From NCBI GenBank assembly GCA_027491415.1, contig JAOZFH010000007.1:17266-81265 (forward strand): a stretch of 64,000 nt of DNA. The letters are read 5' to 3'. Positions 50,749 through 58,939 of this stretch are shown one piece after another. The stretch is from Thermoproteota archaeon (GTDB taxonomy: Archaea > Korarchaeota > Korarchaeia > Korarchaeales > Korarchaeaceae). The translations under genes and the position numbers were made by a program. The notes beneath the pieces were generated by a model. It was not told where the DNA came from. It searched no databases and saw nothing but the letters and a program-made list of their open reading frames with translations. The number at the start of each line of letters is the position of its first letter. Position 1 is the first letter of the stretch.

Positions 50749-52715
50749 AACCCTCTGAGGTGCCTGCCCTGTCGGGCGGCGAGTCGAGCAGGGAATACGT
50801 CTTCAAAGAGCTGCAGAGGAGAGGGATCTCCAGCGAAGTCGCCGAGTACATGATCGAGAACCTGGAGATGGCGGGTATCTTGGAGGCCCTTGGGCTCCTC
50901 CTCCTGATGACGGCGAAGGGGGACGGCATACTCCAGAGGCTGGAGGATCTCGGAAGCCTCCAGGTGGAGGAGCTGAAGCCGAGACTCGCGAGCGTCGTGG
51001 AGAAGGTGGACGAGCTCGTTAGAGATATGGCCTCCGATCCCGACGTCGCCTCGAAGCCGGGTCCGCTCTCCAGAGCGCTGGGAAAGGCGTTCGGGAAGGG
51101 AGGGGTGGCCAGGCGGTACTCACCCAGGATAGAGTCCCTCATGGATTCGCTGGAGGCGGTTCTCTGGGCGATAGAGGAGGAGGCTAGGAAAGTCCTACTG
51201 AGGAAGCTGGAGACGCTCGAGGCAGATGCGAGGGAGCTGCTGGGCGCCGCCGAGAGGGGAGAGTTCTCCGAGATAGCTTCCAAGCTGAGGGGCCACCTGG
51301 CGAAGGTGGAAGAACTCCTGAGCTCTCCCCTGAAGTCGACTTCAGATCTCGAGGCCGCCCTTATAGAGACCCAGAGGATCGACTCAGAAATCAGAGAAAT
51401 CAGAGAGGTTCTCGCCAGGTCCAAGGAGGTTAGGGCAGCCCTCGCGGCGGAACTCTCTAGGATCAGGGGACAGATAGAGTCGATCCGCCTCAAGGCGAGC
51501 AGGATAAAGGAGACAGGGATAGACCCCGTGTACATCGAGGACTCGGTGAGGTGGATCGAGGCCAGGATCGCCCGGATCGAGAACCGGTGTCCTCCAGAGG
51601 ATTTGGAGTGCATGGAGACCGCCCTCGCGGACCTGAGATCTCTGGAGCAGAGGGCTCTCAAACCCCTGCTGGACGAGCTTGAGAAGCTAGAGAGACTGAG
51701 CTCAGAGTTTGAGAACACCTTCGCCCTGATCCCCGAGGCCGAGAGGGCTGCCGAGATGCTCGACGGTGAGTTCAACACGAATGCGTTCACCGCCCTGATA
51801 GGGTCGCTGGCGGTGAAGCTGTCCTCGATCAGGGCGGGTACGGTGGTCAGGGACTACGAGGACATAGAGAAGATCGCCCAGGAGGTAAAGAGTATCAGAG
51901 AGACTCTCGAACTCCTGATATTCATCAGGAGAGCCGAGCAGAGGTCCGGGCCCATCTCCCAGCAGCTGAAGCTCGTCTCAGACGGCGACGCCGTCCTGGC
52001 CACCATAAGGGCCGCCCTTCAGGTTCCCACCATGTCACCGGAGGAGAAGGCCAGGCAGGCGCTGGCGCCACTCAAGGAGGTCCAGAGAAAGCTGTCTGAG
52101 TACCTCGAGGCCGCGGCGGACGCCGAGAGGTTCTACCCATACTGGAGGGAGTACGTCCTCACATCCCTCTCCAGGACGGGAACTCTGAGGATGGCGGACC
52201 TGGTGAAGATACCGGAGAGGTGGAGGTCGTGGGTGATCGGGAGGCTGAGGGACGAGGGGCTCGTGGAGCTCGAGGGCGATCTGGTAAAGCCCTCAGGGGT
52301 CGAAGTCCCGAGGCCCAAGCCCGCTCCTCTGATGGAGGAACGACGCCTAGAGGCGGTTAAGCCAGCCGTACGGCCCCAGGAGCCTAGGCCGTTAGGGCCG
52401 GCCGCCGCAGAGGCGCCAGAACCGAAACTCGAGGAGGCGCCCACGCAAACACCCACGGCCCCGGCGACAGAGGAGGCCGCCTTGAGGCCCGCCATACCGC
52501 CCCAGGCTCCACCCTCAGCTCCTGAGGCGCCGCCTCCGACTCCAGCAGTCGACACGATAGCCGAACTGCTTGACCTTCTGGAGGAGAAGTTGGGCGCACC
52601 CGTCAGTTCAGGCTCGGTCGCCGAACTCAGAAGGGTACTCTCGGCGGGCGGGACCGGTCGCGCCGCCAGTGACCTGCCTGATCTCCTTAGCAGACTGGCG
52701 AGAAGGATACCCTGA
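50745..52715 (+). CDS. 656-residue coiled-coil protein in the smc-scpAB cluster, function unknown
   Basis: I do not recognise this protein. It is largely helical: residues 1-60 form a compact helical start (ELQRRGISSEVAEYMIENLE), about 65-440 have long heptad-like coiled-coil stretches rich in Glu/Arg/Lys/Leu, about 450-540 include a possible winged helix (LTSLSRTGTLRMADLVKIPE...VIGRLRDEGLVELEG), about 545-610 are a Pro/Ala-rich linker, and the last 50 residues a small helical domain (TIAELLDLLEEKLG). Translation is coupled to scpB by a GTGA overlap. It could be a further SMC-complex subunit or a link to the tubulin-like protein encoded next (inference). Confidence 0.88.
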   Translation: MKPSEVPALSGGESSREYVFKELQRRGISSEVAEYMIENLEMAGILEALGLLLLMTAKGDGILQRLEDLGSLQVEELKPRLASVVEKVDELVRDMASDPDVASKPGPLSRALGKAFGKGGVARRYSPRIESLMDSLEAVLWAIEEEARKVLLRKLETLEADARELLGAAERGEFSEIASKLRGHLAKVEELLSSPLKSTSDLEAALIETQRIDSEIREIREVLARSKEVRAALAAELSRIRGQIESIRLKASRIKETGIDPVYIEDSVRWIEARIARIENRCPPEDLECMETALADLRSLEQRALKPLLDELEKLERLSSEFENTFALIPEAERAAEMLDGEFNTNAFTALIGSLAVKLSSIRAGTVVRDYEDIEKIAQEVKSIRETLELLIFIRRAEQRSGPISQQLKLVSDGDAVLATIRAALQVPTMSPEEKARQALAPLKEVQRKLSEYLEAAADAERFYPYWREYVLTSLSRTGTLRMADLVKIPERWRSWVIGRLRDEGLVELEGDLVKPSGVEVPRPKPAPLMEERRLEAVKPAVRPQEPRPLGPAAAEAPEPKLEEAPTQTPTAPATEEAALRPAIPPQAPPSAPEAPPPTPAVDTIAELLDLLEEKLGAPVSSGSVAELRRVLSAGGTGRAASDLPDLLSRLARRIP

Positions 52716-52731
52716 GCACGCGTCGGCGATC

Positions 52732-52741
52732 GTTAATATTA
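52732..52741 (+). promoter_or_regulatory. TATA box of the tubulin-like gene
   Basis: GTTAATATTA lies 34-43 bases before ATG 52775; GGAAGAGGTGG follows just ahead of the ATG. The tubulin-like gene can thus be transcribed apart from smc-scpAB. Confidence 0.5.
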
Positions 52742-52774
52742 TTCCCATCCGGGCCGTCAGGAAGAGGTGGCCTA

Positions 52775-53971
52775 ATGCGCTGGTTTGGAATAGGACTGGG
52801 CGGGGCAGGTGGTGCGATCATCGACAGGACATACGACACGTTCACGGGAGAGGCCCCGTCGGCCATGGTGGACGCCGTAGTTTTCAACACGTCTGTGTCC
52901 GACCAGGCCAAGCTTCAGGTGCTCAAGGACAGGTTCTACCTCTTTGGAAGATTCGGCGGCGCTGGGGTCGGCGCCAGGTGGAAGGACTCCATGAAGGCCA
53001 TGCTGGAGCCAGAGAGCAAGGAACTCTTCATGAGGGCCGTCACCGAGAGGGGCGTAGCGAACTCGACGGCGGTGGTGCTCTCTGCGGCCTTAGGAGGGGG
53101 GACCGGCAGCGGGTCCATGCCGGTGGTGGCCGACTACGTCAGGGAGATACTCAGCGAGGGAGGCCCGCCCACTCAGCCCATAGTCTCCGTCGGCGTGCTT
53201 CCCTTCAAGTTCCCCAAGGAGAGCATGAGGTTTGCCTACAACTCTGTCATCGCGATGGCCAACATGCTCGGCAGAGTCGACTCGCTGATACTCTTGGATA
53301 ACGAGACTGCCAGAGAGATAGTCCTCAGGGACGAGCCGGGGTTGAGCGACGAGCAGGTCCTCGACAGGATAAACTCCCTCGTGGGTCGCTGCATGGTCGC
53401 CATGTCCGCGGCCGACGTGGAGCCCTTGAGGGGCGGGTACAAGACCACCTTCGACTCGCAGGACCTGAAGTCCATCCTCAGGTTCTTCGAGGCCTCCCTC
53501 ACGGTACTCTGCTACATGAAGGCTAGGGTGGAGTCCGTCGGCGGGAGCCTGGAGTTCCTGACGGAGGCAGCCCTCAGGGAGGGCTGCCTGGCCGAGGTCA
53601 GGGCGGGCACTGCCCTGAAGGCCGCCCTCGTGGTCAGGGGCCCTGAGGAGTACCTCAACGTAGACGCGGTGTTCGAGGCCAAGAGACTCCTGAGCGAGAA
53701 GATAGCTGGGGTGGACGTTAGAGAGGGGCTGGCGGTCGCCCCTGGGTCTAAGTACTTCGAGATAGCCATCCTGCTGGTGGAGCCGGAGCTGGTGAGGCTT
53801 CCCTCCCTCCTGAAGGAGGCCAGGCTCTACTACGAGGTGCACGAGGAGGAGCTCACCAAGATGGAGGATACGCCGAGGGAGGAGTTCGAGTCCTACGTGC
53901 AGGCGGTTGAGAGGCACCTGCTGACCGCGGCCGAGGCCAGGGAGGAGGCCGAGTCGGCCCCCTCGTCTTAA
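52775..53971 (+). CDS. Divergent tubulin/FtsZ-superfamily GTPase (CetZ-like)
   Basis: A 398-residue cytoskeletal-type GTPase. The N-terminal loop GLGGAGGAI (residues 6-14) corresponds to the FtsZ/CetZ T1 loop; the tubulin signature GGGTGSG is at 107-113; VGVLPFKFPKESMRFAYNS resembles the CetZ GVLP segment; TTFDSQDLKSIL (D227, D230) fits the position of the T7 loop, with threonine in place of the usual Asn. There is no FtsZ C-terminal tail motif, but an acidic, Glu/Ala-rich end. The loop after GGAGG is longer than in FtsZ. It resembles CetZ more than FtsZ1/2. GTP-dependent polymerisation is expected from the family but not shown. Location next to smc-scpAB is unusual. Confidence 0.85.
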   Translation: MRWFGIGLGGAGGAIIDRTYDTFTGEAPSAMVDAVVFNTSVSDQAKLQVLKDRFYLFGRFGGAGVGARWKDSMKAMLEPESKELFMRAVTERGVANSTAVVLSAALGGGTGSGSMPVVADYVREILSEGGPPTQPIVSVGVLPFKFPKESMRFAYNSVIAMANMLGRVDSLILLDNETAREIVLRDEPGLSDEQVLDRINSLVGRCMVAMSAADVEPLRGGYKTTFDSQDLKSILRFFEASLTVLCYMKARVESVGGSLEFLTEAALREGCLAEVRAGTALKAALVVRGPEEYLNVDAVFEAKRLLSEKIAGVDVREGLAVAPGSKYFEIAILLVEPELVRLPSLLKEARLYYEVHEEELTKMEDTPREEFESYVQAVERHLLTAAEAREEAESAPSS

Positions 53972-53973
53972 CG

Positions 53974-53983
53974 ATTTTTAACG
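53974..53983 (+). promoter_or_regulatory. TATA box of the second acyl-CoA synthetase alpha gene
   Basis: ATTTTTAACG lies about 31-40 bases before GTG 54014, just after the tubulin-like stop codon. Confidence 0.45.
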
Positions 53984-54013
53984 GAATGCGCCGGCCGGCC
54001 GCGCGGGATAACC

Positions 54014-55465
54014 GTGGGGCACCTAGACCCCTTCTTCTACCCGGAATCGGTGGCCGTGATAGGCGCCTCCCGGGAGCCGGGCTCGGTGGGGCACGAGCTC
54101 CTCAGGGTGATGGTCGAAAACCAGAAGAGCGGCCTCTACAAGGGCAGGCTCTACGCAGTGAACCCCAAGGCGAGGGAACCCATCTTGGGCGTGCCCACCT
54201 ATCCGAGCGTCACCGACCTGCCGGAGCCGGTGGACCTCGGTGTGATCGTTGTCCCTGCGAGGATAGTCCCGGCCGTGGTGGACGAGTGCGGCAGGAGGGG
54301 GATCAAGCACGTGATCGTCATCTCAGGTGGGTTCGCCGAGGTGGGAGGGGAGGGCGTCGAGCTTCAGGAGAAACTCGTTGAGGTGGCGAAGAAACACGGA
54401 ATACGCGTGGTTGGCCCGAACTGCGTGGGAATAGTGTGCCCAGAGACGGGAGTGGACACCATGTTCCTCCCCTACAGGAAAGAACTGGGTGGCAGGGACC
54501 TCCTGTCCCTCCCGAGGCCCGGGCCGGGTAACATATCCCTCCTCACCCAGTCCGGCGCGTTTGGCGTGGCCTGCGTGGACTACATGGCTGGCGAGGGCCT
54601 GGGTCTGGCGAAGTTCGTCAGCTACGGCAACAAGGCCGACATAGACGAGGTGGAGCTCATGGAGTACCTGGCCGACGACCCCAAGACCAGGGTGATCGTG
54701 ATATACGCCGAGTCGATCGAGGAGGGGAGGAGGTTCATCGAGGCCGCCAGGAGGACCGTCCCGAAGAAGCCGGTCGTGGTGCTCAAGGCTGGCAGGACCG
54801 GGGCGGGCGCCAGGGCGGCGAGCTCGCACACAGCCGCGCTGGCGGGGGCTGACGAGGTTTACTCCGCCGCCTTCAGGCAGGCTGGCGTCGTGAGGGTCTA
54901 CGAAGTGGAGGAACTCTTCGACGTCACCAAGGCCCTCTCCATGCAGCCTCCGGCCAAGGGGCCCAGGATAGCCGTCCTCACAGACGGAGGTGGGGCTGGG
55001 GTCATGACGGCCGACGAGCTCGAGAGCAGGGGGGCCGTGGTCGTTCAGCTCTCCGAGGAGACCCAGTCCAGGCTAAGGGAGCTGATGGACAGGGGCGTGA
55101 TCCCCCCCATCTCGGCCGTAGCCAACCCGGTGGACGTCACGGGGAGCGCCACGGACGACGCGTTCGTGGAGTCGCTCCGGATCCTCTTGGACGCACCCGA
55201 GGTCGACGGGGTGATAGTGCTCCCGCTGCATCACGTGCCGGGCCTCACGTCCGACCTCCCAGACAGGATCGCGGCCGAGGTGAGGGAGAGGCGGGACAAG
55301 CCCGTCCTGGTGGCTGACATCGGGCAGGGAGAGTACGGAATCGCCTACAGGGAGAGGTTCGACGAGCTTGGAATACCGGCCTACCCGACCCCAGAGAGGG
55401 CCGCGAGGGCGATGGTGGGCTTAATCAAGTACGGGGAGGCTTTGAGGAGGATTGGGGCTCTGTGA
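54014..55465 (+). CDS. ADP-forming acetyl/acyl-CoA synthetase, alpha subunit (second copy)
   Basis: A second alpha subunit of ADP-forming acyl-CoA synthetase, 483 residues. CoA-binding opening PFFYPESVAVIGASREPGSVGH, phosphohistidine loop SSHTAALAGADEVY and the C-terminal ligase domain (AVLTDGGGAGVMTADELES). It is clearly paralogous to the copy at 10007-11350 but diverged, so the two probably serve different acyl-CoA substrates with a common beta subunit encoded elsewhere (known for archaeal ACD I/II). It has an insertion of about 20 residues before SLLTQSGAFGVA. GTG start with its own TATA box. Confidence 0.92.
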   Translation: MGHLDPFFYPESVAVIGASREPGSVGHELLRVMVENQKSGLYKGRLYAVNPKAREPILGVPTYPSVTDLPEPVDLGVIVVPARIVPAVVDECGRRGIKHVIVISGGFAEVGGEGVELQEKLVEVAKKHGIRVVGPNCVGIVCPETGVDTMFLPYRKELGGRDLLSLPRPGPGNISLLTQSGAFGVACVDYMAGEGLGLAKFVSYGNKADIDEVELMEYLADDPKTRVIVIYAESIEEGRRFIEAARRTVPKKPVVVLKAGRTGAGARAASSHTAALAGADEVYSAAFRQAGVVRVYEVEELFDVTKALSMQPPAKGPRIAVLTDGGGAGVMTADELESRGAVVVQLSEETQSRLRELMDRGVIPPISAVANPVDVTGSATDDAFVESLRILLDAPEVDGVIVLPLHHVPGLTSDLPDRIAAEVRERRDKPVLVADIGQGEYGIAYRERFDELGIPAYPTPERAARAMVGLIKYGEALRRIGAL

Positions 55466-55471
55466 GGAGTC

Positions 55472-55798
55472 TTAGTCCTCCCCCTCTCCCCTGTCCGGCT
55501 CTCGGGCCTCCTCCAGCCTGACAGGCCGCACCACCTCCCCTTCCCTCTTTGGACGTAGCGCGTAATACAGGCTGGCGATTATCTTCACGGAGGCCGCGAG
55601 CGCTCCCCATACGAACCACACGATTATCGACAGGGCGATTAGAGTGAGGACGACCGCGCTCAGCAGGGGGAGGTACTTCAATATCGACAGGAGGATGACC
55701 GCCGACAGGACCAGCAGGAGGGTGGCGAGGGTCAGGATCGCCAGCATGTCCCTGGCCCTCACGTCTGAGCGCCCCTCCCTCGAGCCGGGTGTCCGCAT
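55472..55798 (-). CDS. Small membrane protein with two TM helices, function unknown
   Basis: A 108-residue protein with two long hydrophobic helices (about residues 18-40 and 44-68) and a charged C-terminal tail (about 30 residues, Arg/Glu-rich). No family recognised. It starts five bases after the AIM24-like gene, so they are probably co-transcribed. Confidence 0.65.
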   Translation of the reverse strand: MRTPGSREGRSDVRARDMLAILTLATLLLVLSAVILLSILKYLPLLSAVVLTLIALSIIVWFVWGALAASVKIIASLYYALRPKREGEVVRPVRLEEAREPDRGEGED

Positions 55799-55802
55799 GT
55801 GG

Positions 55803-56513
55803 TCAGTCTCCGAAGGTCAGCTGGAACCCGCTGCTCCCCCCTCTTGGGATGTACCTCGCGAGCTCCGCGGCCAGCGCCTGTATGTTCATGGACTGGAGGA
55901 TGACCTTCCCCGGGCCCCTCAGCGTCGCCAGGAACAGCCCCTCTCCCGCGAACAGGATCGATCTTATCCCGCCGACCCTCTCGATGTCGTAGTCCACGCT
56001 AGCGTCGAAGGCCACCAGCTGCCCGGTGTCGACCTTCAGCACCTGCCCGGGCTTGAGGTCGTACTCGAGGAAGTCTCCCGCCGCGTGCACGAAGACAGTG
56101 CCGACCCCGCTGACTTTCTCCATTATGAGGCCCTCACCTCCGAAGAGCGCCGCCCCGAGCCGCCTCGCGATTCCCGGCTTGACCGTGACGCCGTCGGTGG
56201 CGGCCAAGAACCCACCCCTCTGAACGTAGTACTCGATGGTCCCGTCCAGCTTCAGGGCCGTTATCTTGCCCGGCACCGTGCCGGAGAAGGCGACCACCCC
56301 AGGGCCTCCCTCGGCCGTGAACTCGGTTAGAAAGAAGCTCTCCCCCGCTATCTTCCTCATTATCCCCTGGATGAAGCCTCCCCTGACCGTGGCATTCAGC
56401 CGAACGTTCCCCGACATGTGGTTAAGGGCGCCCGCCTCGGCGTAGATCGTCTCGCCGGGCTCCAGCTCCACCAGAACCATCTGAAGGTTATCCCCAATTA
56501 TCTTGTACCTCAT
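55803..56513 (-). CDS. AIM24/TIGR00266-family protein
   Basis: A 236-residue beta-rich protein of the AIM24 family (DUF124), found in bacteria, archaea and yeast mitochondria; biochemical role not established. Typical features are the opening YKIIGDNLQMVLVELEPGET, the GGFIQGIMRKIAGESFF loop and GPGKVILQSMNI near the end. GGGGTGAT sits five bases before the ATG. An upstream AATAAAA element (about 56543-56550) is the TATA candidate. It precedes the small membrane protein gene by five bases. Confidence 0.9.
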   Translation of the reverse strand: MRYKIIGDNLQMVLVELEPGETIYAEAGALNHMSGNVRLNATVRGGFIQGIMRKIAGESFFLTEFTAEGGPGVVAFSGTVPGKITALKLDGTIEYYVQRGGFLAATDGVTVKPGIARRLGAALFGGEGLIMEKVSGVGTVFVHAAGDFLEYDLKPGQVLKVDTGQLVAFDASVDYDIERVGGIRSILFAGEGLFLATLRGPGKVILQSMNIQALAAELARYIPRGGSSGFQLTFGD

Positions 56514-56568
56514 GATATCACCCCAGAGCCAGCCCCGGGGTACGTTTTATTCCTGCTCCGCCGTCTGA

Positions 56569-56904
56569 TCACTCGAGCTCTATCTTGTCCTCCTCGATCC
56601 CCCACTCGTTCACGAGTATGTCCTTTACCTTCCTCCTGTGATCGCCCTGGAGGAGTATGTAACCCTCCTTGTAGGTCCCGCCGCAGGCGAGCTTGCTCTT
56701 GAGGTCCTTGAGAAGGCGCTTCATCATGTCCTTGGGAAGGTCGAGGCCCTCGATTATGGTGACGTGCTTGTGCCTCCTGCGCTCCGCCTTGATCCTGACG
56801 ATCTGCTGCTCCTTCTCAATCTCCTCCCAGGCAAGAAGATCGATCGGGAGTCCGGTGATAGGATCTCTGAGCCTCTCCCCTTCGATACTCTCTTCCATGA
56901 CCAC
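56569..56904 (-). CDS. Translation initiation factor aIF1 (SUI1)
   Basis: The archaeal eIF1/SUI1 homologue that helps start-codon selection on the small ribosomal subunit. The core KHVTIIEGLD, KRLLKDLKSKLACGGTYKEG and ILLQGDHRRKVKDIL match the SUI1 domain, with the usual KLACGGT glycine turn. Length 109-111. GTG 56904 or ATG 56898 is the start; TATA-like AATAATAAGC lies about 30-38 bases upstream. Its presence supports an archaeal source. Confidence 0.96.
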   Translation of the reverse strand: MVMEESIEGERLRDPITGLPIDLLAWEEIEKEQQIVRIKAERRRHKHVTIIEGLDLPKDMMKRLLKDLKSKLACGGTYKEGYILLQGDHRRKVKDILVNEWGIEEDKIELE

Positions 56905-57002
56905 TTTCTGGCTCTCCCCCCTCGGGCAGAGAATAATAAGCTTGACTCAAAGACAGCCCGCTTGACACCAACTCCCCGAGCAGGGCGGAGTGCTACGCTC
57001 GC

Positions 57003-57728
57003 CTAAGGGCTTCTGGCGCCCCTCTTCTCCCTGATATCTCTGAGTATCGGCATGTCCCTCAGGGCCCCTTCCGATAGGAGTTCCCACTCAATGCGGGAAG
57101 GCTTCTTTCTCTTCGGGGCCCTGATGACCCTGGTAGGGGTCACTATCACGTCCACCGGGACGTCGTGGTCGGAGGAGAGGACCCGATCAACCACTTGGAG
57201 GTCGTGGACCGTCGTCACCACCGGCGTGTCCTGTGTGACCGCGCCCACCTCGCTCAAGATGGCGAACTCTAGGTCGGAGTACCCGTGCCCCTTACCGAGC
57301 CTGCTCCCGTCGGGGCTGACGGCCACGGACCCGACAACCTTCATGTCGACGCTGACGCTCCAGGGATCGACGGGTCGGCCGTAGCGGAACGCCCCCCTGA
57401 TGGTCGCTGCCCTTCGAAGTTCGCTCGGGGGGATCTCCCTCGGATCGAGGACTAGAAATCCCCTCCTCAGTCTGGGGGTGGCCATGACCACGACCTTCCC
57501 GTCGGCCAGCGCCATCCTTCTGACCGGGGCCTGGGGTGAGTCGGGGTTGCAGAAGATCACCCTCGCCTCTCGATACTCCGGGAGATTTCTCAGGTTCTCG
57601 GCAGCCCTCTCCGCGCCCTCGAAGTTGGGTATCCTACCCCTAATGGGCCTTGGGAACCTGGCGACACCCCTCTCTTCAAGTATCCTCCAAATCCACTCCC
57701 TCAGCGATGCCTTCTCGTCGACGCTCAG
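57003..57728 (-). CDS. 5-formyltetrahydrofolate cyclo-ligase, proposed CTG start
   Basis: Converts 5-formyl-THF to 5,10-methenyl-THF with ATP. The C-terminal signature SRLGKGHGYSDLEFA and VSVDMKVVGSVAVSPDG are diagnostic. CTG 57728 in a CTGA overlap with the stop of the HD gene gives LSVDEKASLREWIWRILEE, the expected N-terminus (family: K..LR..IW..L), and 241 residues. The GTG 54 bases further upstream (57782) would add 18 residues encoded inside the HD gene without similarity. A GGGGGG stretch lies 10-15 bases before the CTG. It parallels the smc start. Confidence 0.9.
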   Translation of the reverse strand: MSVDEKASLREWIWRILEERGVARFPRPIRGRIPNFEGAERAAENLRNLPEYREARVIFCNPDSPQAPVRRMALADGKVVVMATPRLRRGFLVLDPREIPPSELRRAATIRGAFRYGRPVDPWSVSVDMKVVGSVAVSPDGSRLGKGHGYSDLEFAILSEVGAVTQDTPVVTTVHDLQVVDRVLSSDHDVPVDVIVTPTRVIRAPKRKKPSRIEWELLSEGALRDMPILRDIREKRGARSP

Positions 57729-58306
57729 TCGAACCAGCCCCCCGATGGAATACCATACCCGCGAAGTTCCTCCTCGAGCCACTCAAAGTTCTCGGATACC
57801 AGCCCCGCGAGCCACTCGTGTCCCTTCGCCAGTTCGAGGGCCTCCTCTAGGCAGGCTGCGCCGACCTCGCCCGCCCTGCGAAATCCCATTGAGGCGTATC
57901 TGGCTCCCTGGACGGCGGTGGCAAGTAGGTCCGAGACTCGGGCGACCAGCGCCTCTGGACTCCCCCCGGAGTTGAACTCCTCAACGAGCCGGAGCAGCTC
58001 GCCCTGAACCCTCAAGACCGACGCTGCCTCTGCGTCCATCGACCCGCACCGATCCTTGCTCCAGGGAGGCAGGTCTCCGGTAACCGCCTCAGGTAGATCG
58101 TGGACCGCGGCCATCGCCGCGGATCTGTCGGGGCTAATCGAGATTCCGCGCTCTTTGGCCTGCGACGCGAGGACCAGGGCTATGATCGATGCTTCGAAAG
58201 AGTGCGCCGCGACCGTCTCTCCCGCTGATGGTGGAACCGAGGACTGAGACCAACCAGTCCTAACGAGCGACTTCAGAGCCCCTAAGGCCTCTATCAGCCT
58301 CTTCAT
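57725..58306 (-). CDS. HD-domain phosphohydrolase (YfbR-like)
   Basis: A 193-residue HD-superfamily metal-dependent phosphohydrolase. The first His lies in AAHSFEASIIALVLA, the HD pair in AAVHDLPEAVTGDLPPWSK, and a further Asp in VARVSDLLATAV. The HDxxEaxxGD pattern is that of YfbR-type 5'-deoxyribonucleotidases; the substrate is inferred. Start ATG 58306 with the TATA element AAATTTAAAC (58328-58337) about 25 bases upstream, shared with the divergent archaemetzincin gene. Its stop overlaps the next gene's start. Confidence 0.88.
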   Translation of the reverse strand: MKRLIEALGALKSLVRTGWSQSSVPPSAGETVAAHSFEASIIALVLASQAKERGISISPDRSAAMAAVHDLPEAVTGDLPPWSKDRCGSMDAEAASVLRVQGELLRLVEEFNSGGSPEALVARVSDLLATAVQGARYASMGFRRAGEVGAACLEEALELAKGHEWLAGLVSENFEWLEEELRGYGIPSGGWFD

Positions 58307-58327
58307 CCAGGCTAATCCAACAAGCCG

Positions 58328-58337
58328 AAATTTAAAC
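58328..58337. promoter_or_regulatory. Shared TATA region, HD hydrolase and archaemetzincin genes
   Basis: AAATTTAAAC, nearly symmetric, lies in the 53-bp gap between divergent starts, 22-31 bases from each. Confidence 0.5.
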
Positions 58338-58359
58338 GGGCCCCGGATTCGGGGGTCAG

Positions 58360-58938
58360 GTGCGGAGTCGGTCGAAGCCCGTCCACATCACGCTCCACCC
58401 CCTCGTGGACCCACTGACCAGACTGGCCCCGCCGTCTTGGCTCTTAGAGTTCCTACTGAAGAACATCCCTAGGGCGCTCGACTTCACGTCAGTCTCGCTC
58501 GGACCTTCCTTGGTGGCCCCCAAGTCCGCGTACAATTACCTCAGGGGTCAGTTCAGATCGAACCTGATCCTTGACTTCCTCAGGAGGAGGTCTAGGGTGG
58601 GAGAGCCCTTCGGGAAGGCCCTTGGCGTCATGGCGGCTGACGCCTACGAGGAGTCCCTAAACTTCGTCTTTGGACAGGCTGAGGTTGGGGGAACCTACGC
58701 CGTAATCTACTTGGATCGGCTCGCGGCGGGAGCGGACTCCAGGCTCCTCGCGGTGAGGGCCCTCAAGGAGGCCGTTCACGAACTCGGTCACACCTTGGGT
58801 CTGGGCCACTGCGACGACCCGAGGTGCGTCATGAGCTTCAGCAACTCGATCTCCGACGTGGACCGAAAGGGGTGGCGGCTCTGCACCAAGTGTGAGCGGT
58901 CAATCTCAGGCATGTCCTCACTGGCTGGGGGTGTCTAG
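58360..58938 (+). CDS. amzA: Archaemetzincin
   Basis: A zinc metalloprotease of the archaemetzincin family, 192 residues. The zinc site is HELGHTLGLGHC (H140, E141, H144, H150), followed by CDDPRCVMSFSNS with the Met turn and the CTKCERSI cysteines that bind a second zinc; all are family hallmarks. Substrates in archaea are unknown. The next small gene begins one base after its stop codon, so they form an operon. Confidence 0.96.
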   Translation: MRSRSKPVHITLHPLVDPLTRLAPPSWLLEFLLKNIPRALDFTSVSLGPSLVAPKSAYNYLRGQFRSNLILDFLRRRSRVGEPFGKALGVMAADAYEESLNFVFGQAEVGGTYAVIYLDRLAAGADSRLLAVRALKEAVHELGHTLGLGHCDDPRCVMSFSNSISDVDRKGWRLCTKCERSISGMSSLAGGV

Positions 58939-58939
58939 C

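Noticed and set aside
50627..51790. 387-codon Ser-rich open frame opposite scpB and the coiled-coil gene
   Set aside because: Serine/leucine-rich composition is the reverse complement of Glu/Arg/Lys codons of the coiled coil; not a gene.
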